Both the position numbers and the translations under genes were made by a program. From positions 9,232,428-9,296,427 of the forward strand of contig OZ025280.1 in the NCBI GenBank assembly GCA_964019165.1: DNA of 64,000 nt. The letters are read 5' to 3'. The notes below the pieces were generated by a model. It was not told the DNA's origin. It was given only the letters and a program-made list of their open reading frames with translations, and did not search any database. Source of the stretch: Mastigias papua (Eukaryota > Cnidaria > Scyphozoa > Rhizostomeae > Mastigiidae). Positions 12,016 through 24,789 of this stretch are shown here, in pieces (the first letter of the stretch is position 1; each line of letters starts with the position of its first letter).

Positions 12016-15000
12016 TATGCAACACGTTATTATAGTCAAATGTAGCACTTACATAATATAGTCAGTTTTGGTACATGTAAAGCACTTTAAAGCTGTATTT
12101 AGTGTAAAAACAAAGACTAACGCTCATTTGACTACGAAACATTGTCTAAACTACTGGTATAAGTGTAACTGCAGATGTTAAAGTCGTTTAGTGCCTTAGA
12201 TTGACACACTTCCACTCAATGTGAAACATACAACAGTATATGCACATGTATGTTGTTATAGCTTGCAATGGGCCTAAACAGCATAAGTGAGCAAACACTA
12301 ACAATACAGCAACCAATACAGATCTATTGGTGATACGATATTATAAATACTCCATTGACAGCAACGATGTGTTTAGATTATGGTTTTGAACTATGCAACA
12401 CGTTATTATAGTCAAATGTAGCACTTACATAGTATAGTCAGTTTTGGTACATGTAAAGCACTGTAAAGCTGTATTTAGTGTAAAAACAAAGACTAACGCT
12501 CATTTGACTACGAAACATTGTCTAAACTACTGGTATCAGTGTAACTGTAGATGTTAAAGTCGTTTAGTGCCTTAGATTGACACACTTCCACTCAATGTCA
12601 AACATACAACAGTATATGCACATGTATGTTGTTAGAGCTTGCAATGGGCCTAAACTGCATAAGTGAGCAAACACTGACAATACAGCAACTAATACAGATC
12701 TAATGGTGATACGATATTATAAATACTCCATTGACAGCAAAGATGTGTTTAGATTATGGTTTTGAACTATGCAACACGTTATTATAGTCAAATGTAGCAC
12801 TTACATAGTATAGTCAGTTTTGGTACATGTAAAGCACTTTAAAGCTGTAGTTAGTGTAAAAACAAAGACTAATGCTCATTTGACTACGAGACATTGTCTA
12901 AACTACTGGTATCAGTGTAACTGTATATGTTAAAGTCGTTTAGTGCCTTAGATTGACACACTTCCACTCAATGTCAAACATACAACAGTATATGCACATG
13001 TATGTTGTTATAGCTTGCAATGGGCCTAAACTGCATAAGTGAGCAAACAATGACAATACAGCAACCAATACAGACCTAATGGTGATACGATATTATAACT
13101 ACTCGATTGACAGCAAAGATGTGTTTAGATTATGGTTTTGAACTATGCGACACGTTATTATAGTCAAATGTAGCACTTACATAGTATAGTCAGTTTTGGT
13201 ACATGTAAAGCACTTTAAAGCTGTAGTTAGTGTAAAAACAAAGACTAACCCTCATTTGACTACGAAACATTGTCTAAACTACTGGTATCAGTGTAACTGT
13301 AGATGTTAAAGTCGTTTAGTGCCTTAGATTGACACACTTCCACTCAATGTCAAACATACAACAGTATATGCACATGTATGTTGTTATAGCTTGCAATGGG
13401 CCTAAACTGCATAAGTGAGCAAACACTGACAATACAGCAACCAATACAGATCTAACGGTGATATGATATTATAAATACCCCATTGACAGCAGAGATGTGT
13501 TTAGATCATGGTTTTGAACTATGCAACACGTTATTATAGTCAAATGTAGCACTTACATAGTATAGTCAGTTTTGGTACATGTAAAGCACTTTAAAGCTGT
13601 AGTTAGTGTAAAAACAAAGACTAACGCTCATTTGACTACGAAAAATTGTCTAAACTACTGGTATCAGTGTAACTGTAGATGTTAAAGTCGTTTAGTGCCT
13701 TAGATTGACACACTTCCACTCAATGTCAAACATACAACAGTATATGCACATGTATGTTGTTATAGCTTGCAATGGGCCTAAACAGCATAAGTGAGCAAAC
13801 ACTGACAATACAGCAACCAATACAGATCTAATGGTGATACGATATTATAAATACTCCATTGACAGCAGAGATGTGTTTAGATCATGGTTTTGAACTATGC
13901 AACACGTTATTATAGTCAAATGTAGCACTTACATAATATAGTCAGTTTTGGTGCATGTAAAGCACTTTAAAGCTGCAGTTAGTGTAAACACAAAGACTAA
14001 CGCTCATTTGACTACGAAACATTGTCTGAACTACTGGTATCAGTGTAACTGTAGATGTTAAAGTCGTTTAGTGCCTTAGATTGACACACTTCCACTCAAT
14101 GTCAAACATACAACAGTATATGCACATGTATGTTGTTATAGCTTGCAATGGGCCTAAACAGCATAAGTGAGCAAACACTGACAATACAGCAACCAATACA
14201 GATCTAATGGTGATATGATATTATACCTGCTCCATTGACATCAAAGATGTGTTTAGATTATGGTTTTGAACTATGCAACACGTTATTATAGTCAAATGTA
14301 GCACTTACATAGTATAGTCAGTTTTGGTACATGTAAAGCACTTTAATGCTGTATTTAGTGTAAAAACAAAGACTAACGCTCATTTGACTACGAAACATTG
14401 TCTAAACTACTGGTATAAGTGTAACTGTAGATGTTAAAGTCGTTTAGTGCCTTAGATTGACACACTTCCACTCAATGTCAAACATACAACAGTATATGCA
14501 CATGTATGTTGTTATAGCTTGCAATGGGCCTAAACTGCATAAGTGAGCAAACACTGACAATACAGCAACCAATACAGATCTAATAGTGAAAGGATATTAT
14601 ACCTGCTCGATTGACGCAAAGATGTGTTTAGATTATGGTTTTGAACTATGCAACACGTTATTATAGTCAAATGTAGCACTTACATAGTATAGTCAGTTTT
14701 GGTACATGTAAAGCACTTTAAAGCTGTAGTTAGTGTAAAAACAAAGACTAACGCTCATTTGACTACGAAACATTGTCTAAACTACTGGTATCAGTGTAAC
14801 TGTAGATGTTAAAGTCGTTTAGTGCCTTAGATTGACACACTTCCACTCAATGTCAAACATACAACAGTATATGCACATGTATGTTGTTAGAGCTTGCAAT
14901 GGGCCTAAACTGCATAAGTGAGCACACACTGACAATACAGCAACCAATACAGATCTGATAGTGATACGATATTATACATGCTCCATTGACAGCACAGATG

Positions 15001-16524
15001 TGTTTAGATTATGGTTTTGAACTATGCAACACGTTATTATAATCAAATGTAGCACTTACTTAGTATAGTCAGTTTTGGTACATGTAAAGCACTTTAAAGC
15101 TGTAGTTAGTGTAAAAACAAAGACTAACGCTCATTTGACTACGAAACATTGTCTAAACTACTGGTATCAGTGTAACTGTAGATGTTGAAGTCGTTTAGTG
15201 CCTTAGATTGACACACTTCCACTCAATGTCAAACATACAACAGTATATGCACATGTATGTTGTTATAGCTTGCAATGGGCCTAAACTGCATAAGTGAGCA
15301 AACACTGACAATACAGCAACCAATACAGATCTAAAGGTGATACGATATTATAAATACTCCATTGACAGCAGAGATGTGTTTAGATCATGGTTTTGAACTA
15401 TGCAACACGTTATGATAGTCAAATGTAGCACTTACATAGTATAGTCAGTTTTGGTACATGTAAAGCACTTTAAAGCTGTAGTTAGTGTAAACACAAAGTC
15501 TAACGCTCATTTGACTACGAAACATTGTCTAAACTACTGGTATCAGTCTAACTGTAGATGTTTAAGTCGTTTAGTGCCTTAGATTGACACACTTCCACTC
15601 AATGTCAAACATACAACAGTATCTGCACATGTATGTTGTTAGAGCTTGCAATGGGCCTAAACTGCTTAAGTGAGCAAACACTGACAATACAGCAACCAAT
15701 ACAGATCTAATGGTGATACGATATTATAAATACTCCATTGACAGCAGAGATGTGTTTAGATCATGGTTTTGAACTATGCAACACGTTATTATAGTCAAAT
15801 GTAGCAATTACATAATATAGTCAGTTTTGGTACATGTAAAGCATGTTACAGCTGTATTTAGTGTAAAACAAAGACTAACGCTCATTTGACTACGAAACAT
15901 TGTCTAAACTACTGGTATCAGTGTAATTGTAGATGTTAAAGTCGTTTAGTGCCTTATATTGACACACTTCCACTCAATGTCAAACATACAACAGTATATG
16001 CACATGTATGTTGTTATAGCTTGCAATGGGCCTAAACTGCATAAGTGAGCAAACACTGACAATACAGCAACCAAAACAGATCTACAAGTGATACGATATT
16101 ATAAATACTCCATTGACAGCAAAGATGTGTTTAGATTATGGTTTTGAACTATGAAACACGTTATTATTGTCAAATGTAGCACTTACATAGTATAGTCAGT
16201 TTTGGTACATGTAAAGCACTTTAAAGCTGTAGTTAGTGTAAACGCAAAGTCTAACGCTCATTTGACTACGAAACATTGTCTAAACTACTGGTATCAGTGT
16301 AACTGTAGATGTTTAAGTCGTTTAGTGCCTTAGATTGACACACTTCCACTCAATGTCAAACATACAACAGTATATGCACATGTATGTTGTTATAGCTTGC
16401 AATGGGCCTAAACAGCATAAGTGAGCAAACACTGACAATACAGCAACCAATACAGATCTAATAGTGAAAGGATATTATACCTGCTCGATTGACGCAAAGA
16501 TGTGTTTAGATTATGGTTTTGAAC
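12016..16524. repeat. Mixed monomer block without a sustained higher-order period, monomers 33-44
   Basis: Monomer starts: 12016, 12392, 12768, 13144, 13520, 13896, 14272, 14647, 15023, 15399, 15775, 16150. Tails alternate between class a (several with the GCAGAG...TCATGG pair), class b and one class c. Unit 36 begins with GACACG. Units 39-41 carry the AATAGTGAAAGGAT tail, then GTTAGAGC with a class c GCACAG tail, then TAATCAAATG with GTTGAAGTC. That trio reappears amplified near 25-30 kb. Unit 43 has a distant near-twin at 30423. Confidence 0.88.
15775..16149. repeat. Distinct monomer 43 with a twin 14.65 kb away
   Basis: This 375-bp unit reads GTAGCAATTAC, AAGCATGTTACAGC, GTGTAAAACAAAG (one A short), GTGTAATTGTAG, CTTATATTGACAC and CCAAAACAG. 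The next unit then starts with TATGAAACACG and TTATTATTGTC. The same set is seen in the unit at 30423. It differs from that twin at least at ATCTACAAGTG versus ATCTAATGGTG. Confidence 0.9.
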
Positions 16525-19500
16525 TATGCAACACGTTATTATAGTCAAATGTAGCACTTACATAGTATAGTCAATTTTGGTACATGTAAAGCACTTTAAA
16601 GCTGTATTTAGTGTAAAAACAAAGACTAACGCTCATTTGACTACGAAACATTGTCTAAACTACTGGTATCAGTGTAACTGTAGATGTTAAAGTCGTTTAG
16701 TGCCTTAGATTGACACACTTCCACTCAATGTCACACATACAACAGTATATGCACATGTATGTTGTTATAGCTTGCAATGGGCCTAAACTGCATAAGTGAG
16801 CAATCACTGATAATACAGCAACCAATACAGATCTAATGGTGATACGATATTATAAATACTCCATTGACAGCAGAGATGTGTTTAGATCATGGTTTTGAAC
16901 TATGCAACACGTTATTATAGTCAAATGTAGCACTTACATAGTATAGTCAGTTTTGGTACATGTAAAGCACTTTAAAGCTGTAGTTAGTGTAAACACAAAG
17001 TCTAACGCTCATTTGACTACGAAACATTGTCTAAACTACTGGTATCAGTGTAACTGTAGATGTTAAAGTCGTTTAGTGCCTTAGATTGACACACTTCCAC
17101 TCAATGTCAAACATACAACAGTATATGCACATGTATGTTGTTATAGCTTGCAATGGGCCTAAACTGCTTAAGTGAGCAAACACTGACAATACAGCAACCA
17201 ATACAGATCTAATGGTGATACGATATTATAAATACTCCATTGACAGCAGAGATGTGTTTAGATCATGGTTTTGAACTATGCAACACGTTATTATAGTCAA
17301 ATGTAGCACTTACATAATATAGTCAGTTTTGGTACATGTAAAGCACTTTAAAGCTGTATTTAGTGTAAAAACAAAGACTAACGCTCATTTGACTACGAAA
17401 CATTGTCTAAACTACTGGTATCAGTGTAACTGTAGATGTTAAAGTCGTTTAGTGCCTTAGATTGACACACTTCTACTCAATGTCAAACATACAACAGTAT
17501 ATGCACATGTATGTTGTTATAGCTTGCAATGGGCCTAAACTGCATAAGTGAGCAAACACTGACAATACAGCAACCAATACAGATCTGATAGTGATACGAT
17601 ATTATACATGCTCCATTGACAGCAAAGATGTGTTTAGATTATGGTTTTGAACTATGCAACACGTTATTATAATCAAATGTAGCACTTACTTAATATAGTC
17701 AGTTTTGGTACATGTAAAGCACTTTAAAGCTGTAGTTAGTGTACAAACAAAGACTAACGCTCATTTGTCTACGAAACATTGTCTAAACTACTGGTATCAG
17801 TGTAACTGTAGATGTTAAAGTCGTTTAGTGCCTTAGATTGACACACTTCCACTCAATGTCACACATACAACAGTATATGCACATGTATGTTGTTATAGCT
17901 TGCAATGGGCCTAAACTGCATAAGTGAGCAAACACTGATAATACAGCAACCAATACAGATCTAATGGTGATACGATATTATACCTGCTCGATTGACGCAA
18001 AGATGTGCTTAGATTATGGTTTTTAACTATGCAACACGTTATTATAGTCAAATGTAGCACTTACATAGTATAGTCAGTTTTGGTACATGTAAAGCACTTT
18101 AAAGCTGTATTTAGTGTAAAAACAAAGACTAACGCTCATTTGTCTACGAAACATTGTCTAAACTACTGGTATCAGTGTAACTGTAGATGTTAAAGTCGTT
18201 TAGTGCCTTAGATTGACACACTTCCACTCAATGTCACACATACAACAGTATATGCACATGTATGTTGTTATAGCTTGCAATGGGCCTAAACTGCATAAGT
18301 GAGCAAACACTGACAATACAGCAACCAATACAGATCTGATAGTGATACGATATTATACCTGCTCGATTGACGCAAAGATGTGTTTAGATTATGGTTTTGA
18401 ACTATGCAACACGTTATTATAGTCAAATGTAGCACTTACATAGTATAGTCAGTTTTGGTACATGTAAAGCACTTTAAAGCTGTAGTTAGTGTAAAAACAA
18501 AGACTAACCCTCATTTGACTACGAAACATTGTCTTAACTACTGGTATCAGTGTAACTGTAGATGTTAAAGTCGTTTAGTGCCTTAGATTGACACACTTCC
18601 ACTCAATGTCAAACATACAACAGTATATGCACATGTATGTTGTTATAGCTTGCAATGGGCCTAAACTGCATAAGTGAGCAAACACTGACAATACAGCAAC
18701 CAATACAGATCTAATGGTGATACGATATTATACCTGCTCGATTGACGCAAAGATGTGTTTAGATTATGGTTTTGAACTATGCAACACGTTATTATAGTCA
18801 AATTTAGCACTTACATAGTATAGTCAGTTTTGGTACATGTAAAGCACTTTAAAGCTGTAGTTAGTGTAAAAACAAAGACTAACGCTCATTTGTCTACGAA
18901 ACATTGTCTAAACTACTGGTATCAGTGTAACTGTAGATGTTAAAGTCGTTTAGTGCCTTAGATTGACACACTTCCACTCAATGTCACACATACAACAGTA
19001 TATGCACATGTATGTTGTTATAGCTTGCAATGGGCCTAAACTGCATAAGTGAGCAAACACTGATAATACAGCAACCAATACAGATCTAATGGTGATACGA
19101 TATTATAAATACTCCATTGACAGCAGAGATGTGTTTAGATCATGGTTTTGAACTATGCAACACGTTATTATAGTCAAATGTAGCACTTACATAGTATAGT
19201 CAGTTTTGGTACATGTAAAGCACTTTAAAGCTGTAGTTAGTGTAAACACAAAGTCTACCGCTCATTTGACTACGAAACATTGTCTAAACTACTGGTATCA
19301 GTGTAACTGTAGATGTTAAAGTCGTTTAGTGCCTTAGATTGACACACTTCCACTCAATGTCAAACATACAACAGTATATGCACATGTATGTTGTTAGAGC
19401 TTGCAATGGGCCTAAACTGCTTAAGTGAGCAAACACTGACAATACAGCAACCAATACAGATCTAATGGTGATACGATATTATAAATACTCCATTGACAGC

Positions 19501-21405
19501 AGAGATGTGTTTAGATCATGGTTTTGAACTATGCAACACGTTATTATAGTCAAATGTAGCACTTACATAATATAGTCAGTTTTGGTACATGTAAAGCACT
19601 TTAAAGCTGTATTTAGTGTAAAAACAAAGACTAACGCTCATTTGACTACGAAACATTGTCTAAACTACTGGTATCAGTGTAACTGTAGATGTTAAAGTCG
19701 TTTAGTGCCTTAGATTGACACACTTCTACTCAATGTCAAACATACAACAGTATATGCACATGTATGTTGTTATAGCTTGCAATGGGCCTAAACTGCATAA
19801 GTGAGCAAACACTGACAATACAGCAACCAATACAGATCTGATAGTGATACGATATTATACATGCTCCATTGACAGCAAAGATGTGTTTAGATTATGGTTT
19901 TGAACTATGCAACACGTTATTATAATCAAATGTAGCACTTACTTAGTATAGTCAGTTTTGGTACATGTAAAGCACTTTAAAGCTGTAGTTAGTGTACAAA
20001 CAAAGACTAACGCTCATTTGTCTACGAAACATTGTCTAAACTACTGGTATCAGTGTAACTGTAGATGTTAAAGTCGTTTAGTGCCTTAGATTGACACACT
20101 TCCACTCAATGTCACACATACAACAGTATATGCACATGTATGTTGTTATAGCTTGCAATGGGCCTAAACTGCATAAGTGAGCAAACACTGATAATACAGC
20201 AACCAATACAGATCTAATGGTGATACGATATTATACCTGCTCGATTGACGCAAAGATGTGCTTAGATTATGGTTTTTAACTATGCAACACGTTATTATAG
20301 TCAAATGTAGCACTTACATAGTATAGTCAGTTTTGGTACATGTAAAGCACTTTAAAGCTGTAGTTAGTGTAAAAACAAAGACTAACGCTCATTTGTCTAC
20401 GAAACATTGTCTAAACTACTGGTATCAGTGTAACTGTAGATGTTAAAGTCGTTTAGTGCCTTAGATTGACACACTTCCACTCAATGTCACACATACAACA
20501 GTATATGCACATGTATGTTGTTATAGCTTGCAATGGGCCTAAACTGCATAAGTGAGCAAACACTGACAATACAGCAACCAATACAGATCTGATAGTGATA
20601 CGATATTATACCTGCTCGATTGACGCAAAGATGTGTTTAGATTATGGTTTTGAACTATGCAACACGTTATTATAGTCAAATGTAGCACTTACATAGTATA
20701 GTCAGTTTTGGTACATGTAAAGCACTTTAAAGCTGTAGTTAGTGTAAAAACAAAGACTAACCCTCATTTGACTACGAAACATTGTCTTAACTACTGGTAT
20801 CAGTGTAACTGTAGATGTTAAAGTCGTTTAGTGCCTTAGATTGACACACTTCCACTCAATGTCAAACATACAACAGTATATGCACATGTATGTTGTTATA
20901 GCTTGCAATGGGCCTAAACTGCATAAGTGAGCAAACACTGACAATACAGCAACCAATACAGATCTAATGGTGATACGATATTATACCTGCTCGATTGACG
21001 CAAAGATGTGTTTAGATTATGGTTTTGAACTATGCAACACGTTATTATAGTCAAATTTAGCACTTACATAGTATAGTCAGTTTTGGTACATGTAAAGCAC
21101 TTTAAAGCTGTAGTTAGTGTAAAAACAAAGACTAACGCTCATTTGTCTACGAAACATTGTCTAAACTACTGGTATCAGTGTAACTGTAGATGTTAAAGTC
21201 GTTTAGTGCCTTAGATTGACACACTTCCACTCAATGTCACACATACAACAGTATATGCACATGTATGTTGTTATAGCTTGCAATGGGCCTAAACTGCATA
21301 AGTGAGCAAACACTGACAATACAGCAACCAATACAGATCTAATGGTGATACGATATTATACCTGCTCGATTGACGCAAAGATGTGTTTAGATTATGGTTT
21401 TGAAC
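16525..21405. repeat. Higher-order repeat tract: 2253-bp 6-mer, two copies, monomers 45-57
   Basis: Monomer starts: 16525, 16901, 17277, 17653, 18028, 18403, 18778, 19154, 19530, 19906, 20281, 20656, 21031. Markers pair at exactly 2253 bp. AGATCTGATA (class c tail) is at 17581 and 19834; AGATGTGCTTAG followed by GGTTTTTAAC at 18001 and 20254; AAATTTAGC at about 18800 and 21053; TTGTCTTAACTAC in units 50 and 56; CTTCTACTC in units 47 and 53. Three class b units per copy account for 2253 rather than 2256 bp. Copy 1 is about 16.6-18.85 kb and copy 2 about 18.85-21.1 kb. Confidence 0.92.
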
Positions 21406-24400
21406 TATGCAACACGTTATTATAGTCAAATGTAGCACTTACATAGTATAGTCAGTTTTGGTACATGTAAAGCACTTTAAAGCTGTAGTTAGTGTAAAAA
21501 CAAAGACTAACCCTCATTTGACTACCAAACATTGTCTAAACTACTGGTATCAGTGTAACTGTAGATGTTAAAGTCGTTTAGTGCCTTAGATTGACACACT
21601 TCCACTCAATGTCAAACATACAACAGTATATGCACATGTATGTTGTTATAGCTTGCAATGGGCCTAAACTGCATAAGTGAGCAAACACTGACAATACAGC
21701 AACCAATACAGACCTAATGGTGATGCGATATTATAAATACTCCATTGACAGCAGAGATGTGTTTAGATCATGGTTTTGAACTATGCAACACGTTATTATA
21801 GTCAAATATAGTACTTACATAGTATAGTCAGTTTTGGTACATGTAAAGCACTTTAAAGCTGTAGTTAGTGTAAAAACAAAGACTAACGCTCATTTGACTA
21901 CGAAACATTGTCTAAACTACTGGTATCAGTGTAACTGTAGATGTTAAAGTCGTTTAGTGCCTTAGATTGACACACTTCCACTCAATGTCAAACATACAAC
22001 AGTATATGCACATGTATGTTGTTATAGCTTGCAATGGGCCTAAACTGCATAAGTCAGCAAACACTTACAATACAGCAACCAATACAGATCTAATGGTGAT
22101 ACGATATTATAAATACTCCATTGACAGCAGAGATGTGTTTAGATCATGGTTTTGAACTATGCAACACGTTATTATAGTCAAATGTAGCACTTACATAGTA
22201 TAGTCAGTTTTGGTACATGTAAAGCACTTTAAAGCTGTAGTTAGTGTAAACACAAAGACTAACGCTCATTTGACTACGAAACATTGTCTAAACTACTGGT
22301 ATCAGTGTAACTGTAGATGTTAAAGTCGTTTAGTGCCTTAGATTGACACACTTCCACTCAATGTCAAACATACAACAGTATATGCACATGTATGTTGTTA
22401 TAGCTTGCAATGGGCCTAAACTGCATAAGTGAGCAAACACTGACAATACAGCAACCAATACAGATCTAATGGTGATACGATATTATAAATACTCCATTGA
22501 CAGCAGAGATGTGTTTAGATCATGGTTTTGAACTATGCAACACGTTATTATAGTCAAATGTAGCACTTACATAGTATAGTCAGTTTTGGTACATGTAAAG
22601 CACTTTAAAGCTGTAGTTAGTGTAAACACAAAGACTAACGCTCATTTGACTACGAAACATTGTCTAAACTACTGGTATCAGTGTAACTGTAGATGTTAAA
22701 GTCGTTTAGTGCCTTAGATTGACACACTTCCACTCAATGTCAAACATACAACAGTATATGCACATGTATGTTGTTATAGCTTGCAATGGGCCTAAACTGC
22801 ATAAGTGAGCAAACACTGACAATACAGCAACCAATACAGATCTAATGGTGATACGATATTATAAATACTCCATTGACAGCAAAGATGTGTTTAGATTATG
22901 GTTTTGAACTATGCAACACGTTATTATAGTCAAATGTAGCACTTACATAGTATAGTCAGTTTTGGTACATGTAAAGCACTTTAAAGCTGTAGGTAGTGTA
23001 AAAACAAAGACTAACGCTCATTTGACTACGAAACATTGTCTAAACTACTGGTATCAGTGTAACTGTAGATGTTAAAGTCGTTTAGTGCCTTAGATTGACA
23101 CACTTCCACTCAATGTCAAACATACAACAGTATATGCACATGTATGTTGTTATAGCTTGCAATGGGCCTAAACTGCATAAGTGAGCAAACACTGACAATA
23201 CAGCAACCAATACAGACCTAATGGTGATGCGATATTATAAATACTCGATTGACAGTAAAGATGTGTTTAGATTATGTTTTTGAACTATGCGACACGTTAT
23301 TATAGTCAAATGTAGCACTTACTTAGTATAGTCAGTTTTGGTACATGTAAAGCACTGTAAAGCTGTAGTTAGTGTAAAAACAAAGACTAACGCTCATTTG
23401 TCTACGAAACATTGTCTAAACTACTGGTATAAGTGTAACTGTAGATGTTAAAGTCGTTTAGTGCCTTAGATTGACACACTTCCACTCAATGTCAAACATA
23501 CAACAGTATATGCACATGTATGTTGTTAGAGCTTGCAATGGGCCTAAACTGCATAAGTGAGCAAACACTGACAATACAGTAACCAATACAGATCTAATGG
23601 TGATACAATATTATAACTACTCCATTGACAGCAAAGATGTGTTTAGATTATGGTTTTGAGCTATGCAACACGTTATTATAATCAAATGTAGCACTTACAT
23701 AATATAGTCAGTTTTGGTACATGTAATGCACTGTAAAGCTTTAGTTAGTGTAAAAACAAAGACTAACGCTCATTTGTATACGAAACATTGTCTAAACTAC
23801 TGGTATCAGTGTAACTGTAGATGTTAAAGTCGTTTAGTGCCTTAGATTGACACACTTCCACTCAATGTCAAACACACAACAGTATATGCACATGTATGTT
23901 GTTATATCTTGCAATGGGCCTAAACTGCATAAGTGAGTAAACACTGACAATACAGCAACCAATACAGATCTAATGGTGATACGATATTATAAATGCTCTA
24001 TTGACAGCAAAGATGTGTTTAGATTATGGTTTTGAACTATGCAACACGTTATTATAGTCAAATGTAGCACTTACATAGTATAGTCAGTTTTGGTACATGT
24101 AAAGCACTTTAAAGCTGTAGTTAGTGTAAACACAAAGACTAACGCTCATTTGACTACGAAACATTGTCTAAACTACTGGTATCAGTGTAACTGTAGATGT
24201 TAAAGTCGTTTAGTGCCTTAGATTGACACACTTCCACTCAATGTCAAACATACAACAGTATATGCACATGTATGTTGTTATAGCTTGCAATGGGCCTAAA
24301 CTGCATAAGTGAGCAAACACTTACAATACAGCAACCAATACAGATCTAATGGTGATACGATATTATAAATACTCCATTGACAGCAAAGATGTGTTTAGAT

Positions 24401-24789
24401 TATGGTTTTGAACTATGCAACACGTTATTATAGTCAAATGTAGCACTTACATAGTATAGTCAGTTTTGGTACATGTAAAGCACTTTAAAGCTGTAGTTAG
24501 TGTAAACACAAAGACTAACGCTCATTTGACTACGAAACATTGTCTAAACTACTGGTATCAGTGTAACTGTAGATGTTAAAGTCGTTTAGTGCCTTAGATT
24601 GACACACTTCCACTCAATGTCAAACATACAACAGTATATGCACATGTATGTTGTTATAGCTTGCAATGGGCCTAAACTGCATAAGTGAGCAAACACTTAC
24701 AATACAGCAACCAATACAGATCTAATGGTGATACGATATTATAAATACTCCATTGACAGCAAAGATGTGTTTAGATTATGGTTTTGAAC
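21406..24789. repeat. Monomers 58-66, first copy of a long-range duplicated segment
   Basis: Monomer starts: 21406, 21782, 22158, 22534, 22910, 23286, 23662, 24038, 24414. Unit 59 carries AAATATAGTACTT. Units 60-61 carry AACACAAAGAC, unit 62 GTAGGTAGTG, and unit 62 ends GACCTAATGGTGATGCG with GACAGTAAAG. Unit 63 opens with TATGCGACACG. The same ordered series lies at 39.4-41.7 kb, 17,654 bp to the right. Units 65 and 66 (24038-24413 and 24414-24789) look identical by eye, including AACACTTACAATAC. Confidence 0.9.

Noticed and set aside
17653..18027. Compensatory change in the inverted-repeat arms of class c-linked units
   Set aside because: The left arm becomes TAATCAAATG, but the right arm CATTTGTCTA pairs with TAGACAAATG. 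The two changes add mismatches at different positions, so they do not restore a stem.
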